Shown piece by piece: positions 58,960 to 64,000 of a stretch of DNA of 64,000 nt. The stretch covers positions 1,612,001 to 1,676,000 of the forward strand of contig OX419760.1 of the NCBI GenBank assembly GCA_948567375.1, given 5' to 3'. Within the stretch, counting starts at the first letter, position 1. The number at the start of each line of letters is the position of its first letter. Both the position numbers and the translations under genes were made by a program. The DNA comes from Lunularia cruciata. Taxonomy: Eukaryota > Streptophyta > Marchantiopsida > Lunulariales > Lunulariaceae. The notes beneath the pieces are model-generated. The model was given only the letters and a program-made list of their open reading frames with translations, ran no database searches and was not told the origin of the DNA.

Positions 58960-61944
58960 CTACAAAGTATGAGAGTGAGAGTGGTACCCTTTATGCCTAA
59001 CATGATAAGCTCTCGTGCACTCCTTGACAAATGTGTCAAATGTCGTGTACATCACTCCATACAACTCCAAGGCTAGAGGAACAAAGAGGTGACCTCGTTG
59101 CATGCTCCTATACTTGGAGACCTTTCGACCTGCTGCTGCACTCGCCGCCCATCTAGGGGGATGGTTAATCACTCCCTCCGAAACTGTATCCCGCATAAGG
59201 TCCATAACCACAACATCCATTACTGTCACCTGATCATCTTGGACCAAGTATAAGTATGCATTGACACGTGTTGTCTACAAAGCATACAAACGCTCTCTCC
59301 AAACCAAGTATCCACTCTCTCGTGCCATAGTAAACACTATGTCCCTAATGGCATCATGGGTAGCTATCCTCTGTCATCCAAAAGGACACCATGTCATGTG
59401 GACCGCTGTTGCATCTAGTGTAGAACCACACTCACAAGTGAGTAATGAAGATGGAGATGGAGATGGGTGGACAAAACCTAGGCAAAACCTTATTGTTGTA
59501 CAGAAAGTAGTTGGTGCGAGTCAAAATTCCTTAATGCATGGTCAAGCTAGGATCCAAGAGCCTGCACCCCTGCCGGAGCAAGAGCAAAGACATGCTCTAG
59601 TAGCCTGAGGAATGGACGAGTCGACTTAGAGAGAATGAAGCTTATGCTCAAATTGTCGCTCTATCAAGGAAGGTTGTAAACCTCTAGTCCAATCTGACAA
59701 TAGTGAAGCAAAAGGTGGAAAATCCTCTCGTGCTTGTAAGGATAGACTATCTCTCATTTGCCACAATAACACCTAGAGAGAAAAGGCTCCTCCCTCCACC
59801 TCTATCACATAAGTCTCCAAAATTGGCCTATCAACAACCACAAAATGAGAGGAAAGTAGCGGTACCAAGAGAGCCCAACTACCCAAAAACGCTATAGGTG
59901 CCATCTCTTCCATAGAAAGCAAGCCAACCCCACCACATGAGATTGGCAAAACCGTGTGTCTACGTGCCAAATCCCTTGTCACACATTCAAAAGTCTCTGG
60001 TCCAATAATATCACCAAAGACTCCCATAATCCTCCTATCAAATGCTCTCAAATGTGATAGGAAGGACGATGAGGGGGGAATTGTATGGATGAGGTAGGAT
60101 GGTCGATGAGCAATACTGGAAGAGAGTATACCAAATGCCACCTATGGATCTTCTAGTAATGGAAGGTCATCCACATGGAGAATATTCTCTGCAATGGCAG
60201 CATCCAAGAAGCGTGTGACAAAATCCTCCGATCCTACTGGCACTCCAAGAACACGAAGTCCATCTATGGATGTGATACACCCCTCTAGAAGCTCAAGGTG
60301 GGAAGAGATACCTAAAAAGGACCATGCCCTACACTTTGACACCTTGATTCTCAAGCCTACTAAATGTAGCTTGGTAGTCAAGTAGTCAAGGGCCTGCCTA
60401 ATCTAATCTATAGGGCCTACGATGTGTGTATCATATGCCAAGGAGGGAAATACACAACATGGCATGGCCAAAGTAGTAGATAAGGGAGCTCTAAACTAAG
60501 CCATGGCAAATAAGGGCCACCCCAAAGGATCTCCATGATGTGTACCAATAGTTGACTCCAAGACGGTGACTCCATCCTCTGAACCACCATGTTGGTAGTA
60601 AAGGGAAGCAGGAGAGCCATAAAAAGACTGCACAAAAGGAATGAGACCTGCCAAGGATCCACCAGCTTCCCTAAGCTCTCTAAAGCTGGATACCCATGAG
60701 ACGCTATTAAAAGCGTTCTCAACATCCACCTGTAGGACGACCCACTCCGGATGGATATCTAGGAGTGCTCTAATGCCTAGAGATATAGCCTCACATCCAC
60801 CAGGTGTAGCTACTCCAAACTGATGTGGACTAAGGTGTTGTCTAAAGTGAGAACAATGCTGAAGGACAATGGTTCAACTGACCAAACGCAAAGAGATCTC
60901 TCCAATAGCAATCGGTCTAATGCCTCCAGTATCCTTCTCCATTGCGAGAAGTTGACTAGCACCTAACACCCGACTAATAGACATAGGAATGTCTCCTCTC
61001 GTTACTGCTACAGCCACTTGAACCAACTCAGTAAAACCACTAGAAGGATCATCTACTTGGAAGCAATCTCTAAGGTGCTCATAAACCATCCCTGACAAGT
61101 CTCTTGAGGAAAAGCAAGGGCAAGTGCACAATGCTTGTGCAAATAGCAACCTATCAAGACATAAAGGCTGCTTAGGCTGATAATCGAAAACCTCTAGTGG
61201 TAGTCCCTCTATTGCTATAGGATGTAGTGAGCGTAGGGAAGAGATAGTCTCATCAATAGGACTTGTTATAGACCAAGGGTGTAGCACTCGTGCTGCTCTA
61301 CTAAACTCTCCCACCTGACCCAATGTCCTACATCGTCGTAATCGAGTGGACTTTGTGGTATCCTGTGGTGATGCTGGTCTCCTAAATCGTGTAGCCCTAA
61401 TAGACTACTCCTGAAGGGCAGCCCAATCCCCCGCTCGGAAACGATAAAATCTAACAGCCACCTCTCTATGCCCCGCATGTCCCTCTCAAGCATAACGAAG
61501 ACATCATCGAGGGAGTAAGAGGAATAAGAACCATGCTAACTCGTCCAAGGAATCACGTGCAAAATGATCAAGTGGTAGGCGAAAAGCTTGTCTAGCCTCA
61601 TCATGGAGTGTGCGGGATAACCTATGGAATAGATGTGGACATGGAAAACTAGTCTCAAATAACCCCAAAATGCAACTCGCTTGAGAAGCTAACCACTCAC
61701 ACGACTTGAAAGGTATCCCTAGAACAATCAATGAAGGGATAGAAGAAGTGTGTGTAATCCCAAGTGTCAATATTGTAGATGTGGTCGCTCATCTCACATG
61801 GGCATCCCAAGTGATCCAATCATAGTCCTTGTGCATCCTTCCCACATGGGTCTTTACCCATTGCGAGGTAAAGCGTTGGTGACACACTTGGCATGGTGTA
61901 TCCCGACCCGCTCTATGCGACCTCACATGGGAAGGTGTAGCCAT
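58960..61944 (-). pseudogene. Non-LTR polyprotein: ZnF-RT-CCHC-RLE
   Basis: The start, ATG 61944, lies in an excellent context (GCCATGG). The frame is single to TAG 58960-58962, 995 codons including the stop, with several nonsense codons but no frameshift found. Finger: CQVCHQRF ... HVGRMH (residues 18-38, CX2CX11HX4H). Pre-RT: FLFLLLPR (about 146). RT: GGIRPIAIGE (about 350), DVENAFNSVSW (about 406), GTHHGDPLGWPLF (about 472), then LAYDTHIVGP (about 504), where the catalytic first Asp of ADD is Tyr (60433-60435, GAT to TAT). Thumb: CGGVGLLS, AFLGSWA (about 686). Knuckle: CECGSTLDATAVHMTWC (837-853), then HDAIRD. Endonuclease: VMDVVVMD (about 909), AAAGRKVSKYR, FVPLALELYG. The product would prime reverse transcription at a nicked target. 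This copy is dead. Confidence 0.9.
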
Positions 61945-62029
61945 GGCTAGCACAAAATTAATGATAGTAACACATGCTGCTCCCCATATCTCTCTATATC
62001 TGCAAAACCACAACTCTTCACCTCCCAAC

Positions 62030-62263
62030 TCACAGAATAAAACAATCTCTCCAAACTCTAAAATTTATAAAATTTTATAATTTTCATTTTCCATTTCCAA
62101 ATTTTAAAACCAAATTCCCATGGAACTTAATCATGAAAACCAAAAGATTTGAAAATGAAAATTCACGACCCATCCCTCTCAATATATAATGATCACTCTA
62201 AACCCTAAAAAAACTAAAAATCATCATAACTTTCTATTTAATCCTCCACATTCTTCAATCTAG
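62030..62263. other. AT-rich stretch upstream of the non-LTR ORF
   Basis: Short AT-rich sequence with doubled words (AAATTTATAAAATTTTATAA). It may hold the 5' untranslated region of the non-LTR element. No boundary is visible. Confidence 0.35.
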
Positions 62264-62689
62264 ATGCCAATGGAACCAAAATTGAAAGCCGAAGAGAATT
62301 TACTATTCACTCGAGTGTTACTTGCTAGAGAGCACTCAGAAATTATAGATATTGTCTCACGTCTCTCCCCCTCCTCTCCCCGCACTCGCCCGCGTCTCCC
62401 AAGTGCAATCCAAACGGGAGCTGTGCTATTGGATTTAGATATCTTAAGAGACCTAAGAGCCGAGGCGTCAGATGAGTCCAAGATGATTTCGAGAACAATG
62501 AGCATTTACCTGATCTTTGTCTTTGTCGTCATGCGTATCTACATTACTGCTGAGAGATCATTGAGTCTTCGTGAAGGAGACATGTTTTGGTCTACGGCGT
62601 CCGATTACAATAAGTGTGCCTCAAACATTCGGCGTAATGTGTTGCATGTATTCGTCACATTGTTCTCGACACGATTATGTGCTATTTAG
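62264..62689 (+). CDS. Unrecognised ORF, 141 codons
   Basis: ATG 62264 to TAG 62687-62689. The first half looks coding and helical (FTRVLLAREHSEIIDIV), then a Ser/Pro/Arg linker (SPSSPRTRPRLPS), an acidic/basic helix (LLDLDILRDLRAEASDESK), a hydrophobic stretch (SIYLIFVFVVMRIYI) that could be one membrane segment, and REGDMFWSTASDYNK. Residues after the stop (62690-62900) still look coding in another frame (VSRQKDFD), so it may be a decayed gene or transposase N-terminus. It is divergent to the non-LTR ORF. Confidence 0.35.
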   Translation: MPMEPKLKAEENLLFTRVLLAREHSEIIDIVSRLSPSSPRTRPRLPSAIQTGAVLLDLDILRDLRAEASDESKMISRTMSIYLIFVFVVMRIYITAERSLSLREGDMFWSTASDYNKCASNIRRNVLHVFVTLFSTRLCAI

Positions 62690-62929
62690 AGGCTGAATCA
62701 ATCGTCTCCCGCCAAAAAGATTTTGACAATTGTTGAACGACACACTTGTTGGTACATCAGTGCCGGTTCCAATGTCGCATAGAGTATGATGTGGGCGGAT
62801 TTGCTCCTCGAGACAAGGACTTGGCTCGTCGAAAGAGACAGGTGCTACATCTGAAAGGATTCAACGGAGTCCACCCCTATGCTTCACACCTGATCGAATT
62901 TGATTGATTCTAAATGAGGTTCTTGTAGG

Positions 62930-63361
62930 GGCTATTTCGATTTCAGATAGGAATCAAGCCTCCATGCAGAACTATGTGAAACTTTTACTCCTCTCATGGG
63001 GTTCATGAAATTCAAGCCTCTACGAAGAATTATATAAGGCTTTTACTCCTCTTTTGTCGTTCTAGAAATCAAGCCTTCATGCAGAATTATGTAATACTTT
63101 TACTCTTCTTTTGTGGTGTCCAACCTTTTTGTCTCTCCATTGTACGGCTTGACGGGGGTCTTCCCATCCTTCGTTTTTTCTACGCGGTCGCCTTCTTCTT
63201 TCTGTTTTGAGGAGTTTGGTGAAAAGTTTTTTTCTCGAGATATCTACCAATCTAATAGAATAATGTTGATAGAGTATCACAAGCTAATACTCTAGCGGTT
63301 AGTATATGCGGGAAAGACTCCATGCAGAATAATGTAATACTTTTACTCTCTTTTTGTGGTG
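62930..63361 (+). repeat. ~60-70-bp tandem units (CATGCAGAATTATGTAATAC)
   Basis: Units start near 62955, 63013, 63068 and 63316. Each contains C(C/A)TGCAGAA(C/T)TATGT followed by CTTTTACTC(C/T)TCT. A second word, GTGAAAAGTTTTTTT ... CGAG ... TACCAATCT, occurs at about 63220 and 63366. The third unit runs straight into the non-LTR 3'-core fragment at 63128. Confidence 0.75.
63128..63193 (+). repeat. Dispersed 3'-region fragment of the non-LTR family
   Basis: It matches 58688-58756 in reverse complement (TTGTCTCTCCATTGTACGG, then GGTCTTCCCATCCTTCG and CTACGCGGTCGCC). It probably comes from a second, 5'-truncated insertion on the plus strand. Confidence 0.8.
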
Positions 63362-63474
63362 TTTTGTGAAAACTTTTTTTGTCGAGTTATGTACCAATCT
63401 TTATGGTTGCTTTCTATTTCGGAGACTTATTAAAGAAGAAATGTAAACTAACAAGCATAGTATATCAAGACGGA

Positions 63475-63570
63475 TAAAAAGGCGATACGCATAGAAAACA
63501 AGAACTATGGTAAGAACCCATCATGCCCTAGAACCATGAGAAGACCCCATCACGCCGTATAGAGATAAAA
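63475..63570 (-). repeat. Dispersed 3'-region fragment, internally duplicated
   Basis: It matches the core (AAAAAGGCGATACGCATAG, AGAAGACCCCATCACGCCGT) with an extra ~30-bp partial repeat of the hairpin word (AAGAACCCATCATGCC). Confidence 0.65.
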
Positions 63571-63868
63571 CTTCCTAGATAAAATAGTGATAAGCTCAAA
63601 CAGTAACTAAAATCTATTTACCTACTTTTGTTAAAAGGGGAAATGTAAAAAATACACTCAACAAATATTGATATTATAAACCTACACTAAACAAATATAG
63701 CACTGATATTTACATTGGTATTAACTCTGGTATTTACTCTAGAGAGTGCAGGCCGTGCCTGTTTTTGGGGTTCCACAGATGATACCAACTTGCTGCTTGA
63801 CCAAGTAGGCTTAGTACTTGACTAAGTTGTAGCCGCGCAAGCGTCATTATCATTATCTGGATCACACC

Positions 63869-63994
63869 AGTATTATATTTGAGTTATTGTAACTTAAATT
63901 CAATTCAATGTTTTGAGCTCCTTGACAAGCTAGTATTTTCTTTGAGTTATTGTAGCCTAAATTCAGTCCAATGTTTAGAGCTGCTTGACAAGCT
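63869..63994. repeat. 63-bp tandem duplication at window end
   Basis: 63869-63931 and 63932-63994 are adjacent copies with about eight differences. Both start AGTATT and end CTTGACAAGCT. Confidence 0.9.
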
Positions 63995-64000
63995 AACGCC

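Larger units (their letters stand above)
58566..61944 (-). mobile_element. RLE-type non-LTR retrotransposon
   Basis: The span covers one long ORF (61944 to 58960) and a 3' region ending in 74-bp tandem repeats (58566-58713). Domain order (C2H2 finger, RT, CCHC knuckle, restriction-like endonuclease) is that of the early-branching non-LTR group (R2, CRE, NeSL and relatives), not of L1 or RTE, which carry an N-terminal AP endonuclease. The 5' end is not defined. It may lie near 62.0-62.3 kb. The exact clade and target site are unknown. Confidence 0.88.

Noticed and set aside
16074-63361. CRISPR-like arrays
   Set aside because: The tandem repeats lack regular unique spacers and the context is a plant genome.
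1-64000. tRNA, rRNA or snRNA genes
   Set aside because: I saw no convincing A-box/B-box pair or conserved RNA core by eye. A covariance-model scan would be decisive, in particular for a non-LTR target gene.

Overview
The window is land-plant nuclear DNA made almost entirely of decayed mobile elements. The plant assignment rests on a short interstitial TTTAGGG (Arabidopsis-type telomere) block, chromodomain Ty3/gypsy elements primed by initiator-Met tRNA, a Ty1/copia element with the same primer type and a plant-style PIF/Harbinger transposase relic. I recognise no intact host gene. The dense, nested, methylation-type decay (C to T nonsense mutations) suggests a heterochromatic or pericentromeric block. 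A restriction-like-endonuclease (RLE) non-LTR retrotransposon, a type I do not expect in most seed plants, hints at a bryophyte, lycophyte or other non-seed plant, but this is inference.

Layout. 1-2285: unassigned. 2286-3399: PIF/Harbinger DDE transposase pseudogene (+). 3691-5065: telomere-like repeat, a coiled-coil 17-residue repeat ORF and an ORF with a good splice acceptor. 5756-7682 (-): fragments of a basic, coiled-coil protein, with a promoter-like block at 6398-6627 holding a TATA box and a cluster of heat-shock-element-like palindromes. 7690-12338: AT-rich non-coding DNA.

12339-48128 holds six copies of one Ty3/gypsy chromovirus family: A (12339-16042, +, 3'-truncated), a solo LTR nested in A (15235-15838, -), B (18401-24521, -), C (25986-31053, -), D (33900-40253, +) and E (41368-48128, +). 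E is youngest and nearly full length. It has a perfect target duplication GCGTG, an initiator-Met PBS, two small leader ORFs, gag with a CCHC knuckle, pol (PR, RT, RNase H, DD35E integrase, chromodomain), a polypurine tract and LTRs that differ at roughly 20 sites by eye. All five internal copies keep a TGA-N4-ATG junction between the two leader ORFs. Four copies keep remnants of an A-rich heptamer at the gag/pol overlap whose column-by-column consensus is a -1 frameshift site.

48134-52230: unassigned DNA with a TA microsatellite. 52231-56809 (-): a decayed Ty1/copia element with LTRs. 57217-57416: assembly gap. 58566-61944 (-): a single-frame RLE-type non-LTR retrotransposon ORF (C2H2 finger, RT, CCHC knuckle, RLE) with a 3' region ending in 74-bp tandem repeats. 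Fragments of its 3' region recur near 33.5, 63.1 and 63.5 kb. 62264-64000: one unassigned ORF and several tandem repeats.
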